In this document: one piece after another, positions 9,114 to 17,640 of the stretch | Position numbering within the stretch: position 1 is the first letter of the stretch | How the letters are laid out: each line of letters begins with the position of its first letter | Source of the DNA: JAKACA01 sp963769255 | GTDB taxonomy: Bacteria; Actinomycetota; Acidimicrobiia; Acidimicrobiales; Bog-793 | DNA: 64,000 nucleotides | Assembly: GCA_963769255.1 (NCBI GenBank) | Contig: CAVYKV010000001.1 | Span: 2,976,001-3,040,000 of the forward strand | Direction of reading: 5' to 3' | Translations under genes and position numbers: made by a program | Notes under the pieces: model-generated | The model's database searches: none | Told to the model about the DNA's origin: nothing | Seen by the model: the letters and a program-made list of their open reading frames with translations, nothing else

Positions 9114-9883
9114 AAGAGGCGCTGCACGCCGAGTGGACGAAGCTGCGCACCGTCCCCGGTCCAGCGGGCCTCCTCGCCGGTGCCGTCGTCCTCACGATCG
9201 CCCTCGGTACCCTCGTCGCCGCCGGCGCCAGCTACAGCACTGGAGGCCCGCAGGACACGACGAAGCTGAGCCTCACGGGCATCGAGCTCGGGCAGGCGGT
9301 CGTCGCCGTCCTCGCCGTCATGGTGGTCGCGGGCGAGTACGGCACCGGCATGATCCGCATCTCGCTCACGGCCGTTCCCCGTCGCCTCCACCTCCTCGCC
9401 GCCAAGAGCGCCGTCGTCGGCGGGCTCGTGCTCGTCGCCGGGACCGCCGCCGTGCTCGCCTCCGTGCTCGTCTCGAGGATCATCTTCCTCCACCACGGCT
9501 TCACGACCGTCCACGGCTACGCCGCCCTGTCCCTCCTGCACGGGCCGACCTTGCGGGCGGCCGGCGGTGCCGTCCTCTATCTCACCCTGGTCGCCCTCAT
9601 CGGCCTCGGCCTGGCCACCATCCTCCGCGATGCGGCCGTCTCCATCGGCGGCGTGCTCGCCCTCCTCTACGTGTTCCCCATCGTGCAGACCTTCGTCTCC
9701 AGCCCACAGTGGCAGCGCCACCTCGAGCAGATCAGCCCCATGACGGCCGGACTCGACATCCTGGACACCGTCGGTCTCCACAACTCGGCGCTGACACCGT
9801 GGAGCGGGCTCGGGGTGCTCGCCCTCTGGGCGGCCGGAGCCCTCGTCGTCGGGGGGCTCGTGCTGCGCCTGCGGGACGCCTGA
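9110..9883 (+). CDS. ABC-2 permease, second subunit
   Basis: Integral membrane permease of 257 residues, normal for the family, with about six hydrophobic segments. It opens with MKEALHAEWTKLRTVPGP, the same AEWTKLRTV block as its longer neighbour, but lacks the extracytoplasmic insert. The motif GEYGTGMIRISLTAVPRR after the second helix is characteristic of the family. The start at 9110 overlaps the previous stop by ATGA. With the ATPase and the insert-bearing permease it should form a heteromeric exporter. The substrate is not known. Confidence 0.92.
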   Translation: MKEALHAEWTKLRTVPGPAGLLAGAVVLTIALGTLVAAGASYSTGGPQDTTKLSLTGIELGQAVVAVLAVMVVAGEYGTGMIRISLTAVPRRLHLLAAKSAVVGGLVLVAGTAAVLASVLVSRIIFLHHGFTTVHGYAALSLLHGPTLRAAGGAVLYLTLVALIGLGLATILRDAAVSIGGVLALLYVFPIVQTFVSSPQWQRHLEQISPMTAGLDILDTVGLHNSALTPWSGLGVLALWAAGALVVGGLVLRLRDA

Positions 9884-9905
9884 GCCGCCGGCAGCGAGCG
9901 GCATA

Positions 9906-9969
9906 GGGTTTGGAACGCCTGCGTTACGAAACCACCCCCACTTCGCCGTCCCGCCTTCGTTCTAAACCC
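9906..9969. repeat. intergenic inverted repeat, copy C of a hairpin family
   Basis: GGGTTTGGAACG at 9906-9917 pairs with CGTTCTAAACCC at 9958-9969 (11 of 12 bases). The 40-base interior contains TTACGAAACCACC. It lies between two convergent genes (ends 9883 and 10003). Two other intergenic elements at 25781-25837 and 59528-59586 share the plan of long imperfect arms around a loop containing CGAAAC. There is no T-run. It could be a bidirectional transcription stop or a dispersed repetitive element. Confidence 0.45.
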
Positions 9970-10002
9970 GCCACGCCGGACCGCCCCCCGGACCCGAACC
10001 GG

Positions 10003-10629
10003 TTACCGCGGCGGGAACCGCTCGGCCAACAGGCGGGCCGTCTCGCGAACTCGCGCCGGCGGCAGACTGCCTGGCTCGGACAGCTTCCTCACCAAGCTCT
10101 TCTGGCCGAGAATCCAGACACCGCGAAGGAGGGTGGGTTTCGCGAACCAACCCCACTCCGCCTCCACGAAGCACAGCGCCGTCCTGACGGGAACGTCCAT
10201 GCCCTCGAGCGCCGAAACGACGGCGTTGCGCTGTGACAGCGCACCCTCGAGCAGCTTCGTGCAGTCGCGGCCGCCCACTCTGAGGCGCGGGTCGAACCGG
10301 AACAGCCCTCCGGGGTTTTCGATCCGCACCATCCCTGCGTAACGCTTGGCGTCGATGACGAAGACCCCCGACGGGGCCACGGCGAGGTGGTCGATGTTGG
10401 CAGGACTGCGCGGCATCCGACGGTCGTGCAGCACGATGACGGCGCTGATCTCCCCGAGGTAACGCGCCAGTCGCTCTTCGCCGCCCGAGCCCTCCGGTGC
10501 TTCCCCGGAGTTGCCCACATGGCACCGGAGACACGTGACGGCTCGGGCATCGGCATCCCAGAACGCCGGACCGCTCTTGCCGATCTTCTCCGAGCACCGC
10601 ACACACGTGCCCGGGTACCGCAAGCTCAT
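10003..10629 (-). CDS. NERD domain protein with zinc-ribbon-like N-terminus
   Basis: About 208 residues from the ATG at 10629; a GTG at 10647 is possible. The N-terminus has two Cys pairs (CVRC and CLRC, 24 residues apart), probably a small zinc site. The middle is a nuclease-related domain (NERD): NIDHLAVAPSGVFVIDAKRYAG gives the D...DxK nuclease-like core. NERD proteins are thought to act on DNA, but their role is poorly defined. It lies convergent to the ABC exporter and is not obviously part of the catabolic block that follows on the same strand. Cytoplasmic; no signal peptide is seen. Confidence 0.85.
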   Translation of the reverse strand: MSLRYPGTCVRCSEKIGKSGPAFWDADARAVTCLRCHVGNSGEAPEGSGGEERLARYLGEISAVIVLHDRRMPRSPANIDHLAVAPSGVFVIDAKRYAGMVRIENPGGLFRFDPRLRVGGRDCTKLLEGALSQRNAVVSALEGMDVPVRTALCFVEAEWGWFAKPTLLRGVWILGQKSLVRKLSEPGSLPPARVRETARLLAERFPPR

Positions 10630-10704
10630 GACCCTGCTGCCCGCCACGTGTCTTGGTATCGGCGGAACGTTGTCCGCCTTGAGGGCTTTCGAGCGCCCAG
10701 CGCC

Positions 10705-11413
10705 TCAAGCGATGACGAACCCGCCGTTCACGTCGACGACCGCCCCGGTCATGAAGGCGGCGTGCTGCGACAGCAGGAAGGCGACGACGTCGGCCACTTC
10801 CTTGGGCTTGCCGTAGCGCCCGAGCGGGATGCGGTCGCGCGAGATCCTCCAGCTCGGCGATCATCTTGGTGTCGATGAGCGCCGGCGCCACGGCGTTCGC
10901 CTGGATGCCGCGGCGGCAGTACTCCTTGGCGAGCGAGCGCATGAGGGTCATGAGCCCGGCCTTGGAGGCCGAGTAGGCGGAGGACGCGACGCCGCCGCCC
11001 GTGCGGCCGGCGCTGGAGGACACGGCGACGATGCGGCCGAAACCCGCATCGAGCATGCCCGGCACGGCACGGCGGGCGCAGAGGAACGCCCCCGTGAGGT
11101 TGATGTCCATGAGGCGCCGCCACGACTCGACCTTCGTCTGCTCGAACGGCTCGGCGATGAGGATGGCGGCATTGAGCACGAGGAGACTCACGGATCCGAG
11201 CTCGTCCTCGATCCGCTCGAAGGCGGCGTCCACGAGCCGTTCGTCGGAGACGTCGAGCGCCACCCCGAGCACGTCGTCGATGACGGGCGCTTCGAGGTCC
11301 CCGCCGGCCACGACGACGCCTTGATCTCGCAGCGTCTCGCAGACGACGCTGCCGATGCCGCCCGCCGCACCCGTCACGAAGGCGACCTTTCCCTCCAATC
11401 CGTCAAGCTGCAC
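10705..11413 (-). pseudogene. SDR-family oxidoreductase, one frameshift
   Basis: NAD(P)-dependent short-chain dehydrogenase. The N-terminal Rossmann motif is TGAAGGIG, with NAA in the next strand, and the catalytic Ser and YSASK are present. The frame breaks after MIAELE. In the shifted frame it reads ISRDRIPLGRYGKPKEVADV and ends MTGAVVDVNGGFVIA, a perfect family C-terminus. One extra G in the coding strand near 10844-10850 explains this. With it removed the gene has 236 codons. It sits downstream of the E1 beta gene in the same direction and may oxidise or reduce an intermediate of that pathway. Confidence 0.85.
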
Positions 11414-11452
11414 GACCGACCGTCTCCTTTCCAGGCTCGAACATGCGAACAG

Positions 11453-12427
11453 TCAGAACGTCACGACGTGCCGGGCGGCCGAGACGATCCGCTCCACCGA
11501 AGGCAGCCAGGCCGCTTCGAGGCGGTCGGCGTACGGGATCGGAGTGGCGTCCGCCGCCACGAGCACGGGCGGTGCGTCGAACGACGAGAAGTGCTGCGTG
11601 GTCATGCGCGCCACGAGGGAGGCGCCCCAGCTGCCGTCGACCGGGGCCTCTTGCACGACGACGAGGCGCGTCGTGCGCTCGAGGCTCTCGGCCACGCAGT
11701 CGTCGTCGAAGGGGACGAGGGTGCGCGGGTCGATCACCTCGGCCTCCACCCCGTCGGCGGCGAGGGTGTCCGCCGCCTGCAGGGCGCGATGGCGCATCTG
11801 TTGGACCGCCACGATGGTGACGTCGCGCCCGCGACGGGCCACGCTGGCGACGCCGAGGGGGACCGGATCCTCCGTCAGCTCTCCCTTCAACCCGAAGAGG
11901 TTCTTGTGCTCGAAGACGAGCACCGGGTTGTCGTCACGTACGGCGGAGCGGATGAGGCCGTAGAGATCGGCCACCGTGCCGGGCACGGCGATCTTGAGGC
12001 CCGGGATGTTGAGGAACCAGTTCTCGGCCCCCTGCGAATGCTGCGCCCCGAAACCCGCCCCGGCTCCATTCGACAACCGCAACGTCACCGGCACCTTCGC
12101 CTGCCCGCCGGTCATGTAGCGGTACTTCGCCAGCTGGTTGGCGATCTGGTCGAAGCACACGCCGGCGAAGTCGGCGAACATGATCTCGGCGATGGGCCGC
12201 AAGCCCATCACGGCGGCGCCGAAGGCGGCGCCGACGATGGCCTGCTCGGCGATGGGCGTGTCCCGCACCCGCCGCGGCCCGAAGCGCTCGAAGAGGCCGG
12301 CCGTCGACTTGAAGGCGCCCCCCGCCTCACCGACGTCCTCGCCGATGAGCAGCACCATCGGGTCGGCATCGAGCTCGTCGGCGATCGCCCGCGCGATGGC
12401 CTCTCGGTAAGTGACCTCTGCCGTCAT
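11453..12427 (-). CDS. TPP-dependent dehydrogenase E1 component, beta subunit
   Basis: Beta subunit (324 residues) of a 2-oxoacid/acetoin-type dehydrogenase E1. It has the pyrimidine-binding domain (TYREAIARAIADELDAD, then LLIGEDVG with the conserved Glu) and the C-terminal transketolase domain (DPRTLVPFD). The start at 12427 overlaps the alpha-subunit stop by ATGA, so the two are co-translated as an alpha2beta2 enzyme. No E2 acyltransferase or E3 dehydrogenase gene lies nearby, so it either borrows them from elsewhere or acts with a different acceptor. Its oxoacid is unknown. Neighbours suggest a dedicated catabolic route. Confidence 0.93.
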   Translation of the reverse strand: MTAEVTYREAIARAIADELDADPMVLLIGEDVGEAGGAFKSTAGLFERFGPRRVRDTPIAEQAIVGAAFGAAVMGLRPIAEIMFADFAGVCFDQIANQLAKYRYMTGGQAKVPVTLRLSNGAGAGFGAQHSQGAENWFLNIPGLKIAVPGTVADLYGLIRSAVRDDNPVLVFEHKNLFGLKGELTEDPVPLGVASVARRGRDVTIVAVQQMRHRALQAADTLAADGVEAEVIDPRTLVPFDDDCVAESLERTTRLVVVQEAPVDGSWGASLVARMTTQHFSSFDAPPVLVAADATPIPYADRLEAAWLPSVERIVSAARHVVTF

Positions 12428-13428
12428 GCGAATACGTCCTCGAGGCGCACGGCGACGTCGGGCTCCGGCCAGGACTGTGCCGTCTCCAATGCCTGCCGCA
12501 CCATGCCGAACACCCCGGCAGCCACCTCGGCGAGGGCGTCGCGGTCGGCGAGCCTGTCGAGTACGACGGCGTTCTCGAGGCGCTTGATGGGGTCCTTCTC
12601 GAGCCAGGCCTCCAGCTCGCCCGGCGGACGGTAGGTGGCCGGGTCGGACCGCGAGTGCCCTTGCTGGCGGTAGGTGTCGGCCTCGATGAGCGTCGGTCCC
12701 TCGCCGGAGCGGGCCCGTTCGATCGCCTCGCCCGCCACAGCCCGCACCGCCGTGACGTCGTTGCCATCGACGTGCCGTCCCGGCATGCCGTAGCTGGCGG
12801 CGCGATCGGCCAGGCGCTCGATGGGCGTCGTGGCGGCGAGCGGGCTGTACTCGCCGTAATGGTTGTTCTCGATGACGAAGATGGCCGGGAGGCGCCAGAC
12901 GGCCGCCATGTTCAAGCTCTCGTGGAAGGCACCGATGTTCGTGGCACCGTCCCCGAAGAAGGCGACGCTGACCGCTCCGGAGCCGAGGTACTGGCTGGCG
13001 AGGGCCGCACCGACGGTCATCGGGAGATGGGCGCCGACGATGGCGTTGGAGCCGAGCGCCCCCACGGACAGATCGGCGAGGTGCATGGAACCGCCCTTGC
13101 CGCCGCAGAGCCCGCCGGCGCGACCGAGGATCTCGCCGAAGGCTCGATCGAGGGGGGCGCCCATGGCGAGGACGACCCCGTGGCCGCGGTAGGTGCAGCT
13201 GGCCGTGTCCCCCTTGCTGAGCGCCGAGCTCACGCCGACGGCCACCGCCTCCTGGCCCTGGCACAGGTGGGTGCTGCCGCGCACGACGCCCTTCACGAAG
13301 AGCGCCCGGATCTCGTCCTCGAAGTAGCGGATGCGCCACATGGCCTCGAGGAGCTCGCGCCAGTCGGTTGGTGCCCCGCCGGCGAGCCCGTCGTCGTCGG
13401 GAGGAAAGACGGCCGTCACGACAGCCAC
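12424..13428 (-). CDS. TPP-dependent dehydrogenase E1 component, alpha subunit
   Basis: Alpha subunit (334 residues) that binds the thiamine diphosphate. The cofactor motif runs from GDGATNIGAFHESLN to the closing ENN. The block YRGHGVVLAMG and the phosphorylation-loop equivalent TYRQQGHSRSDPATYR are also typical. Among families it looks closest to acetoin/branched-chain E1 alpha proteins; pyruvate specificity is not supported. The start overlaps the end of the upstream binding-protein gene by 13 bp, which ties substrate uptake to this enzyme. Cytoplasmic. Confidence 0.93.
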   Translation of the reverse strand: MAVVTAVFPPDDDGLAGGAPTDWRELLEAMWRIRYFEDEIRALFVKGVVRGSTHLCQGQEAVAVGVSSALSKGDTASCTYRGHGVVLAMGAPLDRAFGEILGRAGGLCGGKGGSMHLADLSVGALGSNAIVGAHLPMTVGAALASQYLGSGAVSVAFFGDGATNIGAFHESLNMAAVWRLPAIFVIENNHYGEYSPLAATTPIERLADRAASYGMPGRHVDGNDVTAVRAVAGEAIERARSGEGPTLIEADTYRQQGHSRSDPATYRPPGELEAWLEKDPIKRLENAVVLDRLADRDALAEVAAGVFGMVRQALETAQSWPEPDVAVRLEDVFA

Positions 13429-15017
13429 ATCGACTTGAAGTCGAACCCCCCGAGTGGCCAGCCCGTCACCGACGTGTGCACACCCTGGACCTTCGAGGAG
13501 TACCCGTCGATGGTCGGGTAGAAGTAAGGAATGATGCTCCCGCCCTGATTCCAGTCGATCACCTGCATCTCGTGCTCGATGTCGAATCGCTTGCTCTGGT
13601 CGACCGTGGCCAAGGCCTGGTTGAAGAGGCTGGAGTAAGCGGCGTCGACGAAGTGCGTCTCGGGGAACGGTGAGTTCGAGAGGCCGGAGAGGGCGATCTG
13701 GGTGAGATAGGTGGCGTAGATCACGTAGTCCTGCGCGAACTCGAACTTGGCGTACTGGGGGCCGAACTCCACACCCGGCGTCGTCTGGTCGATGTTGACC
13801 TTCACGCCGGCGAGACCCGCCTGTTGGGCGAAGACCTCGGCCATCTGAACGGTGCCCTGCGCGATCGGAGCCGTCGTGAGCGTCACGGAGAGGTTCTCCT
13901 GCCCCGCCTGCTTGAGGAGGAACTTCGCCTGGTCGATGTCCTGGGTCCGCTGCGGGATGGAGTGGTCATAGGCCGGGTCGGAGTAGTCGTAGATGTCGTT
14001 GCCGAGTTTGCCGTAGCCGCCGAAGATCACCTTCAGCATCTCCGGCCGGTTGCAGCACAGGCGCATGGCCTGGCTGACGCGGACGTCGTTGAAGGGGGCT
14101 TTGTTTCGCCGCATGTAGATGGGCGTGAAGCCGCTCGTGTTCGAGACGAGGACCTGGTTGCCGGCGCCGCGCACGGGGTTGATGGAGGCGTACGAGAGGA
14201 GGTCGATGACATCGGCCTGGCCCGAAGACAGGGCGTTCACCTGCGAGGTCTCGTCGGTGTAGTCGGCGAGGACGAGCGTGTCCACGTAGGGGAGGCCGTG
14301 CTTCCAGTAGTTCGGGTTCTTCACGAAGACGCTCTCGACGCCAGGGGTGAACTTCTGGAACATGAACGGCCCCGTGCCGATCGGGTGCGACGGCTGGTGT
14401 GCCGGGTCGTAGCCCTGGGGGACGATGTTGAAGTACCAGCCGGCGATGGCCTCGGGGAACGTGGAATAGGGAGCGAGGCACGGCACCTCGAGCGTGACGG
14501 CGTCGAGCTTCTTCAAGTTCTTCATGTCGAGGCGCCCGAGGAGGGGCGCCCCCGACTGTGGGGTCTTCGGGTTGTTGATGAGGTTGAAGGTGTAGATGAC
14601 GTCGTCGGCGGTCACCGGCTTGCCGTTGTGCCAGGTGACGCCCGGGCGCAGGTGGATGGTCCAGCTCGTGGCGTCGGCGTTCGGTGTGATGGCCTCGGCG
14701 AGCAGGTACTCGAGCGCCCCCGTGGGTCCGAAGATCGTCAGCTGCTCGAAGAGGTTGAGCGTGCGGGCGAAGTCCGTGCTCTGGATGGGGTTGAGGGCGT
14801 TCAGCGTGTCCGAGCTGGAGCCCCCGCTGAGCGCCACGGTGAGCGTGCCGCCGGACTTCGGCGTGCCCGCACTCGTGGTCGCCGAGCTCGACGGCGAGCC
14901 GCCTCCGCTGCTGCTGCCCCCGCATGCCGCCAGCGCTCCGCCGACGCCCACGAGGGCGGCCCCTTGGCCGACCTTTGTGAGGAACGCCCTCCGGTTCATT
15001 GCGTTGTCGATGCCCAT
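13416..15017 (-). CDS. ABC substrate-binding lipoprotein (SBP family 5), Tat-type signal
   Basis: Extracytoplasmic binding protein, 533 residues, the normal length for the oligopeptide-type family. The signal has a twin-arginine (NRRAFLTKVGQ), a hydrophobic run and a lipobox (LAAC) before a Gly/Ser linker, so a Tat-exported lipoprotein is likely. The core has HLRPGVTWHNGKPVTADDVIY, the hallmark of family 5. Start at 15017 is supported by AAGGGAA upstream; Met at 14999 is an alternative. No permease or ATPase is adjacent, so it may share the transporter encoded at the left end. It leads an apparent unit with the E1 alpha and beta genes. Confidence 0.92.
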   Translation of the reverse strand: MGIDNAMNRRAFLTKVGQGAALVGVGGALAACGGSSSGGGSPSSSATTSAGTPKSGGTLTVALSGGSSSDTLNALNPIQSTDFARTLNLFEQLTIFGPTGALEYLLAEAITPNADATSWTIHLRPGVTWHNGKPVTADDVIYTFNLINNPKTPQSGAPLLGRLDMKNLKKLDAVTLEVPCLAPYSTFPEAIAGWYFNIVPQGYDPAHQPSHPIGTGPFMFQKFTPGVESVFVKNPNYWKHGLPYVDTLVLADYTDETSQVNALSSGQADVIDLLSYASINPVRGAGNQVLVSNTSGFTPIYMRRNKAPFNDVRVSQAMRLCCNRPEMLKVIFGGYGKLGNDIYDYSDPAYDHSIPQRTQDIDQAKFLLKQAGQENLSVTLTTAPIAQGTVQMAEVFAQQAGLAGVKVNIDQTTPGVEFGPQYAKFEFAQDYVIYATYLTQIALSGLSNSPFPETHFVDAAYSSLFNQALATVDQSKRFDIEHEMQVIDWNQGGSIIPYFYPTIDGYSSKVQGVHTSVTGWPLGGFDFKSMWLS

Positions 15018-15116
15018 CGCTTCATTCCCTTCCGTCGACGGCCGCTCTGTCCGGCCCCATCTGTTGGTGCGATTGACTGCCCGTCCGTGCTGCCGGCTGT
15101 TGCCGCCGAGGGCGGC

Positions 15117-15575
15117 TCACCCGTCCCGTTTCGGGCGCTGGAAGATCTCGAGGGTGATGCCGTCGGGATCCCTCAGGTAGAGGGCTGCGCCGCCCTTGTT
15201 GACCCCGGTGTCCACCTCGATGGGCGGGCTGAGCGTGCTGACGCCGTGCTCGACGAGCCGCTCGTAGAGAGCGGCGAGATCGTTCACGACAAAGCAGACA
15301 TGCGCATTGCCGACGTTGCGCGGCTCGAGGTCACGTGGGGCGCTCTTCGGCGTGCAGTACTCGAAGAGCTCGATGCGCTGCGTGCTGCCGGGCGGCTGCA
15401 GGTGGGCCATCTTCACGTGGGCGTCCGGGTAGCCCACGATGGCGGCCAGGTAGCCGCCCTCCTTCTCCTGCTGCACGACGATGCTGCACTCGAGGATCTC
15501 GGTGTAGAACTTGATGGAACGGTCGAGATCCGTGACGGTGAGCCCGACGTGGTCGACCCCGGTGACGATGCTCAC
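15117..15575 (-). CDS. VOC/glyoxalase-fold metalloenzyme
   Basis: Single-domain-pair VOC protein of 152 residues. It starts with the typical GVDHVGLTVTDLDRSIKFYTE block (metal-ligand His in DHVG). It has a second-half His (NAHVCFVV) and a C-terminal Glu in ITLEIFQRP, the expected ligand set. GTG start at 15575 follows a strong GAGGAGGAG ribosome site. VOC enzymes include epimerases, extradiol dioxygenases and lyases. Position between an M24 enzyme and a binding protein suggests a step in the same catabolic route. Confidence 0.88.
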   Translation of the reverse strand: MSIVTGVDHVGLTVTDLDRSIKFYTEILECSIVVQQEKEGGYLAAIVGYPDAHVKMAHLQPPGSTQRIELFEYCTPKSAPRDLEPRNVGNAHVCFVVNDLAALYERLVEHGVSTLSPPIEVDTGVNKGGAALYLRDPDGITLEIFQRPKRDG

Positions 15576-15623
15576 GACTCCTCCTCGTTTGCGGTCGGGT
15601 GGTCCGCTGCGTTCATGGCCGGC

Positions 15624-16784
15624 CTACGCCCCGGCCGCCGCCAGGGCGGCGTTCAGCTCGATGGCTCCGGCAGACGTCACGAGGTACTCGTTCTCGAGCC
15701 GGACGCCGTGGCGTCCCGTGAAGTACGCCCCCGGCTCGATGGCGAGGATCATGCCGGCCTCCAGCTTCGTCTCCTCGGCCGGGATGACATGCGGGGTGTC
15801 ACACGGGCCGAGCCCGATGCCGTGACCGCCGTGATGGGGGAACGGATTCGATCCCGGGAAGGCGGCGGCGAGGGCCTCCGCCATGCCGGCGTGCACCTCG
15901 CGGCCCGTCATGCCCGGGCGAATCCCCGCCACGGTGGAGTCGAGGAGGGTGGCCAGCTGCTCGAGCTGCTCGGAGATCTCGCCGTTGCTGCCGTTCAGGT
16001 AGGTGCGGCAGGTGTCGCCCCAGTAGCCGCCGGCACCGACGGCGATGTCCGCCACGACGGGCTCGCCTTCGCCCGCACGGCGCTCGCCGGCGACGGCGAT
16101 CGGACAGCACACCTCCGCCGTGTTCGGGCCGGAGAGGAGATCCGAGATGAATTCGACGGGAGCGCCGAAGAGGATCTGGGCGGTCGAGTGCGCCCGCGTG
16201 AAGAGCTCGAGCTCGCTGGCACCCTCCTTCACGCCGTCGCCGACGACCTTCTGGGCCGCCAGGCAGAGGTTGTAGGAGGTGGCGACCTTCTCGGCCTCGT
16301 CCCGGTCCTTCAGGAGGATCTGGGCCTCCACCGCCGAGCCGACGTCCGTGAGGGCCGGCAGGCCGAGCCCCGACAGGGCGGACGGGGAGAGGCCGGCGAG
16401 GCCGATCCGGGAGGCATTCTTGATGAGGTCGACCTGCGGCAAGGCGCTCAGCAGCGTCGAGAGCGGGTTCATGTCCAGCCCGAAGCCGCCCGTCCCGTAC
16501 GTCCACACCTTCGTCGCCGAGCTCTCGCGCTCGGCCACCGGAGCCTCGTCCGGCGAGGTGACGAGCTCCGTCTCGTCGCCGGTCCCGATCACGGTGGCGG
16601 AGATGCCGGCGAAGTACCGGCTGTAGCCCGTCAACCAGGTGGCGTACTGCTTGCCGACGGCCACGATGCAGTCGAGCGAATTGTCGGCCATGAGCCGGCG
16701 GACGCGCACGCTCCTCGGCTCGGTCGGGAAGCTGGCGAGCACCGCCTCGCGGAGCGCCCCGTTTGTCACTGTGTCACTGGCCAT
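15624..16784 (-). CDS. M24 family (Xaa-Pro peptidase-like) metalloenzyme
   Basis: Creatinase/aminopeptidase P-fold protein, 386 residues. An N-terminal creatinase domain (about 15-150) precedes the pita-bread catalytic domain. The five metal ligands are visible: Asp in VVADIAVG, Asp in GDTCRTY, His in GGHGIGLG, Glu in LAIEPGAY and Glu in RLENEYLV. Start at 16784 follows GAGGTGGAGG. The family includes prolidases, creatinase and some lyases and decarboxylating hydrolases acting on non-peptide substrates. In this cluster a small-molecule substrate is as likely as a dipeptide. Confidence 0.9.
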   Translation of the reverse strand: MASDTVTNGALREAVLASFPTEPRSVRVRRLMADNSLDCIVAVGKQYATWLTGYSRYFAGISATVIGTGDETELVTSPDEAPVAERESSATKVWTYGTGGFGLDMNPLSTLLSALPQVDLIKNASRIGLAGLSPSALSGLGLPALTDVGSAVEAQILLKDRDEAEKVATSYNLCLAAQKVVGDGVKEGASELELFTRAHSTAQILFGAPVEFISDLLSGPNTAEVCCPIAVAGERRAGEGEPVVADIAVGAGGYWGDTCRTYLNGSNGEISEQLEQLATLLDSTVAGIRPGMTGREVHAGMAEALAAAFPGSNPFPHHGGHGIGLGPCDTPHVIPAEETKLEAGMILAIEPGAYFTGRHGVRLENEYLVTSAGAIELNAALAAAGA

Positions 16785-16872
16785 CTGCCTCCACCTCTCT
16801 TCGTTCGATGTCCTCTGACTGCCGATGTCCCCTGCCTGCACGCCCTGTCGTCATGTCGAGTCCTCCCGGCCC

Positions 16873-17640
16873 TCAGCCGGAGGGCACCGTCGTGAGCGCT
16901 CCGTCGATCGTCACGCAGGAGCCGTTGATGTAGGCGGCCTCGTCGCTGCACAGGAAGGCGGCGAGCTGACCCACCTCGGAGGGCTCCCCCAAGCGGCCCG
17001 CCGGCAGCACCGCCAGGATGGCGGGCTCGTCGACGGCGCCGCGGGCGGCGTCGCGGTCCCACATCGGGGTGTGCTGCACGCCGGGTGCGATGGCGTTGGC
17101 ACGCACACCGAAGGGTGCCCATTCCGCCGCCGCCACCTGCGTCATCATGATGACGGCGGCCTTGGCGGCGCAATAGGCGATGCGCCCGGGGTTGGACGAG
17201 AAACCGCGGATGGACGAGATCGTCACGACGCTGCCGGAACGCTGCGGCAGCATGTGGCGGGCGGCCGCCCGCATCCCGTAGAAGACGCCGTGCTGCATGA
17301 CGTCGATGGACTTGTGCCAGGCGTCGTCCGTGGTGTCGACGATGTGGGGGCCGACGAAGCTGACGCCGGCGTTGTTCACGACGATGTCGAGCCGGCCGAA
17401 GTCGGCAGCGACTTGATCCCAGGTGGCGTCCACCTCGGCCCGGTCGGCCACGTCGGCCACGTAGGCGCGGCCCTCCCGGCCTTCGCCCGCCAGCATCGCC
17501 ACGGTCCCTGCAGCGGCGTCGCCGTCGATGTCCAGGACGGCGGCGGACGCCCCCGCCCGGGCCAGCTCCAACGCGATCGCCTGCCCCAGCCCTGCCCCTG
17601 CACCGGTGACGAGCGCCACCCGTCCTGTCAGATTGGTCAT
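16873..17640 (-). CDS. SDR-family oxidoreductase
   Basis: Classical short-chain dehydrogenase, 255 residues. The cofactor motif is TGAGAGLG. The fingerprint LDIDGD after the second strand, with its acidic residue, favours NAD over NADP. NNAG, the catalytic Ser (TISSIRG) and YCAAK are all present. The C-terminus INGSCVTIDGAL matches the family. It overlaps the lyase gene upstream by 4 bp (ATGA), so the two are one operon under the IclR gene. Substrate not known. Confidence 0.92.
   Translation of the reverse strand: MTNLTGRVALVTGAGAGLGQAIALELARAGASAAVLDIDGDAAAGTVAMLAGEGREGRAYVADVADRAEVDATWDQVAADFGRLDIVVNNAGVSFVGPHIVDTTDDAWHKSIDVMQHGVFYGMRAAARHMLPQRSGSVVTISSIRGFSSNPGRIAYCAAKAAVIMMTQVAAAEWAPFGVRANAIAPGVQHTPMWDRDAARGAVDEPAILAVLPAGRLGEPSEVGQLAAFLCSDEAAYINGSCVTIDGALTTVPSG

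Noticed and set aside
13824..16895. Very long plus-strand open frame (over 1000 codons)
   Set aside because: It is antisense to the binding protein, VOC and M24 genes and has the Arg/Gly/Val/Asp-rich text typical of high-G+C shadow frames; the minus-strand genes have clear family motifs.
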